Assembly: GCA_033085395.1 (NCBI GenBank)
Contig: JANQBS010000080.1
Location: forward strand, 99,192-163,191
Source of the DNA: Xanthoparmelia taractica
Lineage: Eukaryota > Ascomycota > Lecanoromycetes > Lecanorales > Parmeliaceae
DNA length: 64,000 nucleotides
Reading direction: 5' to 3'
Part shown: positions 11,440 to 21,976 of the stretch, one piece after another
Numbering within the stretch: position 1 is the stretch's first letter
How the letters are laid out: the number at the start of each line of letters is the position of its first letter
The notes under the pieces: generated by a model
The model's database searches: none
What the model saw: only the letters and a program-made list of their open reading frames with translations
Told to the model about the DNA's origin: nothing
Program-made: the position numbers and the translations under genes

Positions 11440-12655
11440 CTACCCGCGCCGTTCCCGACTCCTTATGAAAAGATCCGGCAATTCACTTCTCTCTCTATCA
11501 TCAGTATCACGACTACCTTCTCTATTAGGACGGGAGCTTGGACCAGTAGCGTTCGTACCGCGGACATCGGAGCCAGGACCGTAATAGGTATGTCTGTGAA
11601 GAGTCGGTCCTTTGCCGTATTGAGGCTGCGCTGAGAACAAGGGTGCATTGTGGGATGTTGATGGAGGCTTCGCAGCTGGCGCTGTTGAGAGTGGTGGTGG
11701 TGGATGGGGTTGCAGGTGAGGCGTTGGAGCCGAAGAGAGGGGTGCATGGTGAGATGTTAGTGGAGGATGGGCAGCTGGTGCTGGTAGATGTGATGGTAGT
11801 GCTGAGGAGGAGGGGCGGGTGTGGAATGGAGGAGGAGGCGGAGGAGGCGGTTGCTGGTGCGATGAAAGAGTTGATTGTTGAGGATGAAGATTCGCGGCGC
11901 TCGAGCCCTTCTCCTGCTTCAGACTCCCCTGTCTACAAACAGCTCGTTTTGGATTGAGCGAAGGTTCCGGCCTAGCATTCCTAGCCCCATCACCACCATC
12001 TCGTTCCCCCCCGAGTCCGGAACCAGGATTCATGGCATATGCAGTGGGTGCGTGACGAGTATGAGGCGCTACTGCGGAGAATGGAAAGAGAGACTGGGGA
12101 CTGGGAGTTGCGGCGCCCAAATTCTCACCAGCCTTCTCACTACTTTCTGGTCTACTGGTAGCCGGTTTCGAAAGATTAATCGGAGGTTCCAGCCTAGCAT
12201 TCCTAGCAATGTCAACGTGGTTTGGTTCGGCCCGCAGTCCAGGAACGGTACGTCCAATGGGTGATAGAGGCGCTGATGAGGAGGGTGCACCGTGAGATAT
12301 TGGAGGAGGAGGACAGACAGGATGACGATTGGATTGGATTTCGGATTGGCGGTGCTCAACAGCTCAACTCCCTTCCGACTCCCTTGATCATTAGCGGCCC
12401 GTTTCGAATAATTGCTCGAGGGCTCTCGCTTGGTACTCTTGTCTCTGTCATTGTCTACTCGTTCGCCCCGAAGACTGGGGCCGGCATATGCGGTCGGTGT
12501 ATTACGGGGTTGAGGACGAGGTACTGCTGAGGGTAATGGATAGTGAGATGGTCGAGGATATGAAGGAGCTGTAGAGAGTTTTTGGGGGTGAGATGCTGGA
12601 AAAGGGGGTTGCTGACGTGACGAAAGACCAGGTTGCTAGAGACCCGGATTAGCGG
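11440..12655 (-). pseudogene. degenerate tandem modules of a disordered Pro-rich protein
   Basis: On the minus strand at least three diverged modules can be aligned by eye. Each contains a PTAYA-like segment, a Gly/Glu/Arg patch (GERDG or similar), a core of form R.EPS.N.SKRA, then QGS.K and SAANP. The last module is open from about 12340 to 11440. The preceding one is in another frame and ends in stops, so a frameshift or retained intron separates them. The last module adds Pro-rich repeats with eight consecutive prolines and ends RSRERRG. The same module style continues upstream in the 12778-13656 frame (AGLSSR...PSHY). It is unclear whether this is the decayed 3' part of that gene or a separate relic. 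No known domain is present. Confidence 0.5.
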
Positions 12656-12777
12656 TGCTGGAGCCAGGGGATGTTAGATGGGGATTTTTTATCGTTTTAA
12701 TAAATAAAATATTAATTAAACAATCTAACGAGAAAAGACAAATGTGGATATAATGGTCGCGAGCGTAATAATCATCT
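12656..12777. other. AT-rich junction between disordered-protein segments
   Basis: A short AT-rich stretch (TTTTATCGTTTTAATAAATAAAATATTAATTAAA-type composition, about 12685-12720) separates the two low-complexity coding segments. It could hold a polyadenylation region for the upstream frame, which ends at 12778 on the minus strand. Confidence 0.4.
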
Positions 12778-13656
12778 TTAACGACTGAGATAACGGGATC
12801 TTGATGAGGGAGCACCTGCAGAATCACGGTGGCGTCTCGTACCTTCTCCGCGAGGTCCGGGACGCGGAGAAAGATGGCGGCGAGGATTGGCGGCGTCGAA
12901 GCTCTCACGCTCCCTCCATCCACCCAACTTTTGGCTTCCCTGCCTGCTCGGCGCTCGTTCCCGATTTCTCGTCGATGGTTCCGGCGCCGCACCCTCATAT
13001 CTGCCACCCATTTCTTCTCGAGGACCGGGGCTAATATCTATGATATGGGCAGGTAGAGTGGGAGGATTGCGGGGGTGAGGATGCGGATAAGGTTGACCTT
13101 GAGGATGCGGAGCCGCAGATGCTCGATAGTGAGATGGTGGAGGGGAATGCGGACGAGACGAAAGACCAGCAGGATGGGAATGGCTGGAGCGGGGGGATGT
13201 TATATGCGGATGGGGTGGTCGCAGGTGTGGTGGGTGTGTTTGGGAATTGGGGCGTCGAGATGGTGGAGATGAAGCACCTACTACAGGATCACCGCGACGT
13301 CCTCGTAAGCCTACTGATTCGGTCACGTAGTCGGGATCTTCTTCCTCTTCGCTCGTGTGATCGTCATCGTCATCGTAGATTGGCATTTGCGATGTGTGAT
13401 CTGGGACATTCCGTCCAGGCTGCCTCTGGGAAGGATGTCGAGATGGCTGGCGAGATGGCTGGCGAGATGGCTGGCGTGATGGCCGGCGAGAATGCTGTTG
13501 AGGTCTAGGCCCTGATGATGAAGGGCGACTTGTGGGGAGTTCTCGGTTCCGGCGTGCTTCCCTGGACCGAGGACCGGGTCTGGACCATAATTGTCTTTCG
13601 CGGTCTGGAATGCCCTGGTAGAGATTGGTGTGGAGGGAAGAGATGTCGTTGCCCAT
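12778..13656 (-). CDS. intrinsically disordered Arg/Ser/Pro-rich protein, 292 aa
   Basis: The start is the ATG at 13656 (MGNDISSLHTNLYQGI). The frame stays open upstream, but that part translates a TA microsatellite and looks like leader. The protein has a short possibly ordered N-terminus, then five consecutive RQPS-type repeats (about residues 58-78), an acidic patch (YDDDDD and SEEEEDPDY) around residues 95-115, and a long Pro/Ser/His/Arg-rich tail. No known domain is visible. Neighbouring minus-strand sequence downstream carries related modules, so the gene or its ancestor was longer. The N-terminal MGN could be a myristoylation signal, but that is inference from three residues. The function is not known. 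Confidence 0.55.
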   Translation of the reverse strand: MGNDISSLHTNLYQGIPDRERQLWSRPGPRSREARRNRELPTSRPSSSGPRPQQHSRRPSRQPSRQPSRQPSRHPSQRQPGRNVPDHTSQMPIYDDDDDHTSEEEEDPDYVTESVGLRGRRGDPVVGASSPPSRRPNSQTHPPHLRPPHPHITSPRSSHSHPAGLSSRPHSPPPSHYRASAAPHPQGQPYPHPHPRNPPTLPAHIIDISPGPREEMGGRYEGAAPEPSTRNRERAPSRQGSQKLGGWRERESFDAANPRRHLSPRPGPRGEGTRRHRDSAGAPSSRSRYLSR

Positions 13657-13788
13657 AGTCGAGAGTGGTCGGTTTGCTGGAAACAAACAGGAGCGTTGGG
13701 TTGCTGGGTTATTGGATAACGAATCTGAGGCAACAAAAGATTGGTGGAGATGGGGAAGTTGGAAGACAGATCGCAGTCCGTTGGATGC

Positions 13789-13807
13789 ATATATATATAT
13801 ATATATA
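13789..13807. repeat. TA dinucleotide microsatellite
   Basis: About nine AT/TA units lie some 130 bp upstream of the ATG of the disordered-protein gene on the minus strand, in what is likely its leader or promoter. Confidence 0.9.
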
Positions 13808-14070
13808 AGTAGAGAACAATGAAGGCACCAGAGCGTTAGAGTCAAAGAGTGTGAATGGCACAATGAGAGTGTCAATTTCAAGATAACACAGAACAAAGAC
13901 AAAGTTATAGCGTCCATGAAGATTGAAGCCTTTGTTCAAAGACATCGGGTCCTGATACTTGTGATTTGAGAAGCAGGTGGCAAGGTCGATGGTGCTTAGA
14001 TGCTGCTTGTCTGCTGCAAGGATGACACAACGGTGTTGAAACCAGTAGCAAGACTTTTGGATTCTCTTTT

Positions 14071-15429
14071 CTATGCGTGACCATTTGTCTCTTGGTGACC
14101 GTTCACGCCTAATAGTTCTCTCCTTTTTCGGACCGACTTTGCGAGTACTTCGAGCACCTCTTCGGTGGTATCCCAACCTATGCAGGCATCTGTGATAGAG
14201 ACTCCATACTTTAGGCCTTCTTTGCCTTCCTTGGGTACTTTTTGTGCACCTGTCCTACAATTAGCACCCCAGCTTGCGTTTTCGAGGGTGCTAGCCCACC
14301 TTCATTGATATGACTTTCAATCATGATACCCATTATTGCCTCCTCTCCTCGTTCAATCTGTCCAGCCAAGTCATTCGCTACCTTTGGCTGGTTTCGATGA
14401 TCTTTCAGCGAATTGCCATGACTGCAGTCGACCATCAATCTTTGTCGCAGACCCTTCTTCTCTAGCGCCTCCTTCGCTTCTTGTATACTTTTCTTGTCGT
14501 AATTTGTCCCCTTCTTCCCACCTCTTAAGATCACAAAGCAATCCTCATTGCCCATGGTCCCAACAATAGCGACCAAGCCAGGTTTTGTGACTGACAGGAA
14601 ATGATGAGGGTGCATAACAGCCCCAATAGCGTCTATAGCTACGTCCAACGATCCATCCGTGCCGTTTTTGAAGCCAACCGGAAAAGATAGACCAGATGCC
14701 AATTCTCGGTGCAGCTGAGATTCCGTGGTCCTTGCTCCAATGGCGCCAGCGCTCAACATGTCTGCCAGGAACTGAGGCGATATCGTATCCAGCATCTCGC
14801 TAGCCAATGGCATGCCTTTCTCTGTCAGATCCAGGAACAATTGCCTCGATACTCTCAAGCCTTTGTTGATTTGAAAGCTATTGTTGATGTCTGGGTCATT
14901 GATCAGCCCCTTCCACCCTACAGTGGTCCGAGGCTTCTCGAGGTAGGACCGCATGACGATCAGTAGGTCGTCAGCATATCTCTTCTTCAGATGCATGAGG
15001 CGGTCGGCATAGTCGAGGGCGGCGGCTGGATCGTGTATTGAGCAAGGGCCGACGATGACGAGGAGGCGACGGTTTGGATCTTTGTTCTGAATGATTGAGA
15101 CGACTTCATTCCGACCCAAGATGACAGTCTGTTTAGATTTAGGAGTCTAGTCATGGTGAGCCATTGCGATTGAGGCGCTGGAGATGCTCATACTTGTGCT
15201 ACCTCATGTTGGAGGAGATCCGGTGGTGTCAGAGGGTTTACTCCCCTAACTTTGAGCAATTAGATTTGTTCTGCGACTGTACAATCTGAGGCTTGTACTT
15301 CTCCAGTCCTCAACACTATCTTTGTTCCCCAAATGAGGGTTCTCAACGTGGAACTTGACAGAGGGTTAGTAGGGAAGAGTTAATTGGAGTGACTGGTTGC
15401 AGAGCACTCACGGACCCATTTATAGACAT
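14071..15429 (-). CDS. 3-deoxy-D-arabino-heptulosonate 7-phosphate (DAHP) synthase, 375 aa
   Basis: Minus-strand exons are 15412-15429, 15299-15353, 15194-15240, 14300-15128 and 14071-14249 (1128 nt). The enzyme condenses phosphoenolpyruvate and erythrose 4-phosphate, the first step of the shikimate pathway, in the cytosol. Family hallmarks of the type I AroF/G/H and Aro3/Aro4 group are all present: LLVIVGPCSIHD, RSYLEKPRTTVGWKGL, GARTTESQ.HREL, FKNGTDG, VDCSHGNS and, in the last exon, GVSITDACIGW. Length matches the family (about 370). The acceptor of the third exon (15240) is the least certain junction: it gives DWRINPLTPPDLL, slightly shorter than relatives. Splicing of the last intron (14250-14299) restores NEGAQKVPKEGKEGL. 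It is divergent from CYT1, sharing 365 bp. Which feedback-inhibited isozyme (Tyr or Phe) this is cannot be told by eye. Confidence 0.95.
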
Positions 15430-15794
15430 TGTTTGCTCCTCTGTAGATTGGAAGATAAAAAGAAAGAATAGAAAATAACAAAGAAGAAGAAGAAGAAGAA
15501 GAAGAAAGAAGTTACTGGCAGTGGGGAAGTCGAAGAATATGAGTCAGAAAATCCTATACGTATCTGGTTGTAAGCGGTCAAAAACCAGCTGCAGTAAGGT
15601 ATGTAGGGTTAGCCCTAGACTTCAGCCAATCAAATGTAACCAAAATACAAGCCAATGGTTCCCGCCAAGTACCAAATTGTCTCCTCGTCGACGACCTCAA
15701 CTCCCACTCCTCACTCCTCTTCTCTCCTTTATCGCGCCAACCACGTCCATTGTCGAATTATTTCTTTTGTATCAGTGTCCGCCTAGACGGCATC
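15430..15794. promoter_or_regulatory. shared divergent promoter of DAHP synthase and CYT1
   Basis: Only 365 bp separate the two start codons, so both promoters must lie here. It contains a GAA repeat (15480-15506), which is TTC on the DAHP-synthase sense strand. There is no clear TATA box or a Gcn4-type TGACTC site that I would commit to. Confidence 0.6.
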
Positions 15795-17054
15795 ATGTTG
15801 GCACGCTCGGTCCTGCGCTCCGCGCGCACGACTGGCAATGCCCGCAGCTCTCTGGGGCGAACAGCGACCGTAAGCCATCCCTCAATCCATTGGCACCCCG
15901 TAACAAGCTGACTCCACCACAGCGCTCTACAACCTCCTCATCCAAGCATACTGCATCAGAAGCTGCCGCATCACCTTTTCGCTTGACGGTTGCTGGGACC
16001 GCTACCACCGCTGTAGCTGTCGGGTCAATGGCGTGGTACTATCATCTCTTCGGGCCAACTTTATACGCAATGACACCGCAAGAAGAAGGGTTTGTGTCAC
16101 TCAGGAACGCTCAGAAGACTGTGCTGAACATGATGTTAGGCTCCATCCAACCAAATACCCTTGGGAACACGAGAAATTTACAAAGACCTTCGACCACCAA
16201 ACGTACGCTTCTTTCTTTCTCCACCCACTACAAGCTTTACTAACAAATTACAGCCTACGACGTGGCTTTCAGGTCTACCGCGAGGTCTGCTCATCGTGTC
16301 ACTCCCTCAATCGCATTCCATGGCGGTCACTGGTCGGCTCCTCCCATACCGTTGACGAAATGAAGGCCATGGCTGAAGAGTGTGAATACGATGCCGAACC
16401 CAACGATGAAGGCGAGATCGAAAAGAGACCAGGGAAGCTATCTGACTACATCCCCGCACCCTACAAGAATGACGAGGCTGCCCGTGCGGCTAACAACGGA
16501 GCTCTCCCACCGGATCTTAGCTTGATGGTGAAGGCTAGACACGGAGGCTGCAACTATATTTTCTCTCTATTGACTGGATATCCAGAGGAGCCGCCTCCAG
16601 GAGCAACGGTGGCGCCTGGATTGAACTTTAATCCCTACTTCCCCGGCACCGGTGAGCCTTTTTGCGGTCTCAGGTAGAGAGCAAAACATTGACTATATCC
16701 GCCAGGTATTGCAATGGCCCGCGTTCTCTACGATGGCCTCGTCGAATACGAAGACAAAACACCCGCCACGACGTCCCAAATGGCAAAAGACGTGGTGGAA
16801 TTCCTGAATTGGGCCGCGGAGCCAGAGATGGACCAGAGGAAGAAGATGGGTCTGGCCACCGTCGTCATCACGAGCGTATTGGTCGCCGTCAGCATATGGG
16901 TAAAGAGGTTCGTCATGACAGAGTATACTCTTTTACAAAAGCACGATCACTAACCCGTTCTGTCGCTAGATACAAATGGTCGCCAATCAAGACACGGAAA
17001 ATTGTCTACAACCCTCCTGTCGTCGGGAACCCTAGAGATCGTTCGTCAGCTTAA
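15795..17054 (+). CDS. CYT1: cytochrome c1, heme subunit of respiratory complex III, 329 aa
   Basis: Exons are 15795-15869, 15923-16089, 16140-16202, 16254-16651, 16706-16907 and 16970-17054 (990 nt, all phases agree). The protein starts with an Arg-rich mitochondrial targeting sequence, then a hydrophobic sorting segment around residues 50-70. Heme c is bound by CSSCH (C114, C117, H118), the axial Met is M238 in GIAMARV, and PPDLS and KARHGG are intact. A C-terminal transmembrane helix (about 282-299) anchors it in the inner membrane, followed by the matrix KYKWSPIKTRKIVY tail. It passes electrons from the Rieske protein to cytochrome c. Length and all blocks match fungal cytochrome c1. Each intron is 50-62 bp. 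The C-terminal extension after NPP is a few residues longer than usual. No defect is seen. Confidence 0.98.
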
Positions 17055-17685
17055 CTAATCGTTGGCGGCGGTGCGGTCTGAAGCTATTAGAGGGAAAGAT
17101 TGAACAGGATCGGCGTGTACATATTTATCTAGGGGTTCAGCAGCTGCCTGCTTGTGAAGGTTTTCAATTGGCTCATTGCATATGTCATGTTCTTTTTCAA
17201 GCTTGAATACCCTCGTTCTCCAATCACGCCCATCTCGCCCATTCTTATCTTCACTCTGTACCTAATCAACTCGGCCTATCGGAGTACCTTACGTCCAAGG
17301 CCACCAATGACTCCTACCCCTCCCTCCCTCCTTTCCTTCCTCCCTTCCTTTGCTCAGACGCTGGCAACCTCATACAATCCTCCGACCGAGCTCATCAGCA
17401 GGGGAATGAAGAATCTCTAACTCCTTCCCCTCCCCCCTACCTTCCACGCATTCATTCGCCTATCCTCTAGCCCAATCCTAATCGATACTCGAAAAGGAGC
17501 ACCGTCTCACCAACAGCACGTTCCTCGCATTTGTTCCTCGCATTATGCTAATGCGAAAGCTAGCTCCATTTGATGGATGATGACAGCAGCAGGCTCACGT
17601 AGTATATGGCGCCGCCAGCCCAGCCCCATTTTGTGGTGGTGATTTTCAGCAATTCGAACCACTTTCCCCCCTCCGTCGGCTTCAC
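17055..17685. other. convergent 3' intergenic region
   Basis: About 630 bp between the convergent ends of CYT1 and SLX9. It should contain both 3' UTRs. No gene is supported; the short plus-strand frames show no family resemblance. Confidence 0.6.
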
Positions 17686-18451
17686 TCACTTCCCTTCCAC
17701 CCCCCCACTCCGCTCCATCCGTTCCCGTATAAACCCCCGAATCGCAGCCCAGCGGTTCGCGCTCCCACTCTCCCGCTTTTCCTCTCCTCCGCCTTCCCCT
17801 TCCCCTTTTTGTCTTTCTACTCCGGCGTCTCCGTCTAGGGCCATTTCACTCTCTCCTGCTCCTTCTCCTTCTTTAGCAGTAGCAATAGCGGTAGTGATAG
17901 TGGTAGTCGACCCAGCCATCTCGGCCAAATTCCTCGCGAACCGCTCACGCTCCATCGCTACTATCGCTTCCTTCTTCCTCGTGGCGCCGGGCCGGCTTTT
18001 CAAGCTCTGATGCGCCGCCATCATCTTCTGGATTTTCGACCCACTGCCTTGAGAGGACGGTATTTTGGCATTAGCGTTAGCATTATCGGCAGTGTCGGGC
18101 AGGGCGTGGACGAGGGAGTCGAGATTCGTGACGAGTTTTTTGGAGGGGCGGCGTTTTTTTCTTGTTGGGGTGGGTTTGGACTGAGGGTTAGGAAGAGCGG
18201 GGCGCTGGGTCAGGCGGGAGAGGAGGGCGGTGTGTTTCGTGAGGAGTTTTGCGCGCTTGAGGGGGGATTTGGTGATGCGGTGGGGGGTTCGGTAGGAGGA
18301 TGAGGGGAGGGAGGAGGGGGTGGATTTGCTGGGGGGTTTGCTCTTGGGTGGTGGGAGGGGTGCCTGGGGTATGTTAGGGGGGTGGCCAGGGATGGAATGG
18401 AAGGGAGGAGAGGGGAGGGGAGGGGAGGGGAGGGGGAGGTAGGCGTACCAT
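17686..18451 (-). CDS. SLX9: SLX9-family ribosome biogenesis protein, 226 aa
   Basis: Exons are 18449-18451 (the ATG alone) and 17686-18363. The intron 18364-18448 has donor GTACGC, branch CTAAC and acceptor CCCAG, and splicing gives MAPLPPPKSK. The body is highly basic with K/R-rich RKKRRPSKKL. The C-terminal SLX9/FAM207 signature is clear: SRPGATRKKEAIVAMERERF, an NLAEMAG segment, a Gly/Glu-rich spacer and RWAAIRGFI. In yeast Slx9 binds pre-ribosomes in the nucleolus and assists 40S maturation and export, so the same role is expected. Without the intron the frame would extend to 18531, giving an unlikely Pro/Ser-rich N-terminus coded by a CCCCT repeat. An overlapping plus-strand frame is an antisense artefact. 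Confidence 0.88.
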
Positions 18452-18947
18452 TGATTGTGGGGCTTTGGTATAGTGAGTGGTGTGTATGTAGATGCTAGAA
18501 TGTAATTGAAGGCTGGAGGACTGTGGAGCATACAGGTTTGTCTTAGCGCCGCTGCCGCTTTTAGCGGTTGGTCAATATCTCGTGCCTCTGCCTCACCTCT
18601 TCTTCTCTCCCTCTCCTCTTTCTTTCTCTCCTGCTCTCTCTATGGCCTTGGCCTCTACAGATGCAGCTACTACATAAAGTAAACCAGTACCGCTGCAAGA
18701 GATGCTATAGCTTGTGGACATATCTTGCCCACGAGGGATCCTGTACTGGTGGTCCAGGAGATGTCTTAAGGACGTAGATAGTGCAGTTGTGACAACAGTC
18801 AAGGTAGGCCGCGAACAAGCCACCCCGTAGACCCTCTTAAGTTCACGGTCTGTGAGAGGAACTAAGCTAAAGCCTCTTTGCCAAACCCGCCAATCTTGGC
18901 CTCGTTGTGGTTGTCATTGACTCAACCTTTTCCTTTTCAACGACGTG
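18452..18947. other. intergenic
   Basis: No gene recognised. Includes a CT-rich stretch (about 18590-18640) just upstream of SLX9 that may form part of its promoter. Confidence 0.5.
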
Positions 18948-19780
18948 TTAGAGAGCCAATACCACCTCAGACAGGCCAATACAAGCAGCAAGCAAGCATC
19001 TAAGCTCAACCTTTGCAACGCTCTGCCCAATACGTATTCTCGGACCCTGCAAAAACGTGAGCATTGCCGAAACTTCACTTGCCGTCGTCATGTCCATTTG
19101 CACCAGCGGCCGTCTGCATCATCCCACGTTTAGTACTGAATTCTCTAGCGTGAAGACCCACAGCTTGCATTCTGTGTTGACAGCCTAAGGCGGTAAAATG
19201 ATAATCGTGCCCTTGGGGATGAAATGGCCACAGATATTGGCGTATTTGTTAGCAGCGTGGATAGTGACGGGAACTGTTGGGGTGAGGCGCGTGGTCTCGA
19301 GGATAAAGGCGTTGAGGTAGGCATTCGGTCCATCGCTTCTGCCTTTAATGAGCAGCTGGCCGATGAAAGAGAGGACTGTGGTGATGCTTCGGTGTGGCTA
19401 GGAAGCTGCCTCGCTGCGAGGTACGCACTTGGTTGCGAGACGGCGTTGCATACCTGATTGCTTTGCCAGAAGGTCCACCGCCCGTGTGAGAACTGTAGAG
19501 GTAGTCTCGCAACCAGCTGCTAGGAACGTCATCATCTGATCGACTAGTTCTTCGTCTTTAAAGGCGTTCGAGGCAATAGCTACTATCGGGATGTCGAGTC
19601 CCGCCACCGGTGCTGCCGGTTTATCAGCGGCTTCATCCCGATACTGCCCTCGTCGGTAGAATCAAGGAGGGAATGGCAATACGCTCTTAGGACACTTGAA
19701 GCGCGCTTCATCATTGCGAAACCAGCAATTTTGCGGACCAACAACATGTGAGTACGGAAGCTATGTTGCGTCCAGATCAA
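18948..19780 (-). pseudogene. cytochrome P450 monooxygenase, decayed
   Basis: Reading the minus strand across frames recovers the main P450 landmarks in order. The I-helix oxygen-binding segment is MMTFLAAGCETTST (about 19540-19500). The K-helix is ILETTR (ExxR, near 19275). Next come GHFIPKGT and, after a stop in IILPP, the meander, and finally LTFLQGPRIRIGQS (about 19055-19020), where the heme-binding loop should be. The thiolate cysteine codon reads CGT (Arg), so heme could not be ligated. At least two frame changes and a TAG replacing the family Trp (PPWAVNT) confirm inactivation. The N-terminal third is not recognisable. It neighbours a broken MFS gene and another P450 fragment, suggesting a lost oxidative metabolic cluster. 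Confidence 0.8.
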
Positions 19781-20645
19781 GGAAAGGTGGATAGCACGCT
19801 ACTCACGGTAATGTATCTCAATCCGCTAAGGCAGCAGAAATCCCATAGTCCTCAAATTTGGCCTGTGCGACCTGAAGCAAAGATGCCGAAAGTACGAACC
19901 AAGTCGTTACTAGGATCATTGATGGCATAAAAGGCGTGCCGCCGTTCCCTCCGCTGAGCTGCTCAACCTGGCCACAGGTCCATCATACGGGGCTGTAATC
20001 TGTGATAGCCCGCCTGCGTTGGCGAAGACTACGGCGCATGTGTTCTCGTACGTTCGTGCCGTGAGCATGCTGTTAAGAAATAGAGACTCGGCAGACGGAT
20101 TATGTCGGTGATCTGCGTGTGAGGCTCCGCTTCGCGTCCACAGGTTGAACAATCAGCAGCGTGTCGTTGTACTATCAGCTCCCGCCATGCTTTGGGAAAG
20201 GCCAAGTCCCAGCAGATGAGGAGCCGACCTTTCCAAGTGGCATGTCTATAACGCGGTTTGGCTTCGAAGCCGGGAATGGAAAGGAGCGCTCTGTGAGTGC
20301 TCAGAGATTCCTCTTGACGTCGAGTCCACGCAAGTTATGTCCCGAGCTGCTCTGCAGATGGAAAAGCCATGGCGGTAAATACACCTACTGTTGTATACCT
20401 ATTTGATCTGCCTCGGGAATATAAGGTACACTTCGATTCCATGATTCCCTGCACAAGATTATCGCTGTGGGACGCTAATCTACTCTGACATTTTACTGTT
20501 TCATGCATGCTGCGACAACAGCGTCACAAATGTCCACACCGGGCGCTATATCAAATTTAAGACCAGCCCATGCAACGAAATTGTCCTCTCTAAACCCTTC
20601 TCCCCTCTGAACCTGCTTAAGTGCACGAGTATTACTTGAGTCTCT

Positions 20646-21976
20646 TTACGCTTGAGACTTATTACTATCATACCACCCAATTACGGACACTAGAACCAAA
20701 AGGAAGAGGAAGCCTACAGCCATGATTACGCCGCTGAATTCCTACAACTTATAGAATACACCTACAGACCCATCAGACCCGAGCACGCCCGCTATTGGGG
20801 CCCCAACCAAGACCCCCAAGGCTGAAGCAAACCATTGCATGCCAAGTCTGGTACCAATGACACTCGGTGAGGGTGAAATCACATGATGCGCCGCCACGAC
20901 TGGGTTTGCTGAGATGAGCACGCCCGAACAGAATCCAAAAAGTACACAAAAGATCACAAAGCCCGCCAGACTGTCCACGCCGATCCAGCCAAATAGTAGG
21001 ACCGACGAGGCAAACACAACAAATGGTAGAGTCTTGGGAGCACCAATCTTTGAGGCCAGGACGGAAGAACCTAGCCGCCCGAATGCTGAAGCTCCATTGA
21101 CCACTGCGAGCAGCCCCAAGCCCAATTCCGTCGAAGTCTGGAGCAGTTGGATGGCGAAGAAGGGCACGTAGAAGAGTGGGATGAAGTATGCCATGAACAC
21201 AAGGAAATTGGCCACGCAATACGCATTGAACGGAATTTCCTTGAACGCGTTCCAGTCTATCAAGCTTCGTGGTGCCTTGGGCTTGGACGGAGCCTTCCCT
21301 CTAAGAAGCAGAGGTAGAGCCATGAGTAAACATGCTAGCTGAATGAATCCAAGGACACGGACGGTCCATGGAAATCCGATGCGAGGTTACAGACGGAGGA
21401 AAATGACTGGGAAAAGCACACCACCTACGCTACCACACTCGTCAGCCTCTTCACTTTGTTGAGTGGAAAGAAGAGCCCTACCCAAGCTTACGCCCAACGT
21501 GACGATGCCCATTGCCACGCCACGCTTCGTCGTGAACATGGTGTTGACCAGAGCAATGGAGGGAACGTATAGAAGTCCCGAGCCGAAGCCGGAGAAAACC
21601 CCTGTGCCAACATTATCTGGTAATACTTGGTCGACAAGCTAAGCATCATTTGTCCCAAGACAGCAATGAAGCAACCAAGAACCATGACATGTCGGACGTA
21701 GCCTCGATCGAAGAGCGGGCCAGCGAGCGCACCGGAGGAGATGAGTAGAGTGGCATTGACAGTCCCGATCCAGGCAATAGTGGACGGCGAGTACTTGGCC
21801 AGTAGACTCCGCTGATAGTGGTTTTGAAAGGCCCCGAAGCCAGATGACGGGCCCCAGGAGACGAGGAAGAGGAGAAAGGCGGCAAAGGTAGACAGCCATG
21901 CAGAGGTGCCTCCACTGGGGGAAGCAGGAGGCTCCTCCTGCTTCTCTTGGTTGGCGACAGCACTTTGCTCGGGCAT
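20646..21976 (-). pseudogene. monocarboxylate-type MFS transporter with stops and a frameshift
   Basis: The start chosen is the ATG at 21976 (MPEQSAVANQEK); the frame also opens upstream to 22075. The protein is a fungal MCT/riboflavin-type MFS carrier: helix 1 (LLFLVSWGPSSGFGAFQNHY), ALAGPLFDRGY, then GSGLLYVPSIALVNTMF and TTKRGVAMG. After an intron about 21430-21490 come GFPWTVRVLGFIQL, FAIQLLQTSTELGLGLLAVV and GLGAPIAG-like end helices. Three lesions are visible. A one-base loss in a G-run near 21600 shifts the frame after MLAQG. A TAA near 21385 replaces the Gln/Arg position before PRIGFPW. A TAG at 20748-20750 interrupts KL-EFSG, after which the last helix is still coded to 20646. Both stops fit CAA/CAG to TAA/TAG. 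Substrate is unknown. Confidence 0.8.

Noticed and set aside
17606..18303. Plus-strand open frames of 134 and 97 codons
   Set aside because: They are antisense to SLX9, whose family signature and splice model are clear.
20718..20750. Resemblance to plasmid lacZ sequence (GCGTAATCATGG) suggesting vector contamination
   Set aside because: The match is only about 13 bases, and the same stretch encodes the EFSGVIMAVGF helix of the MFS carrier in frame.
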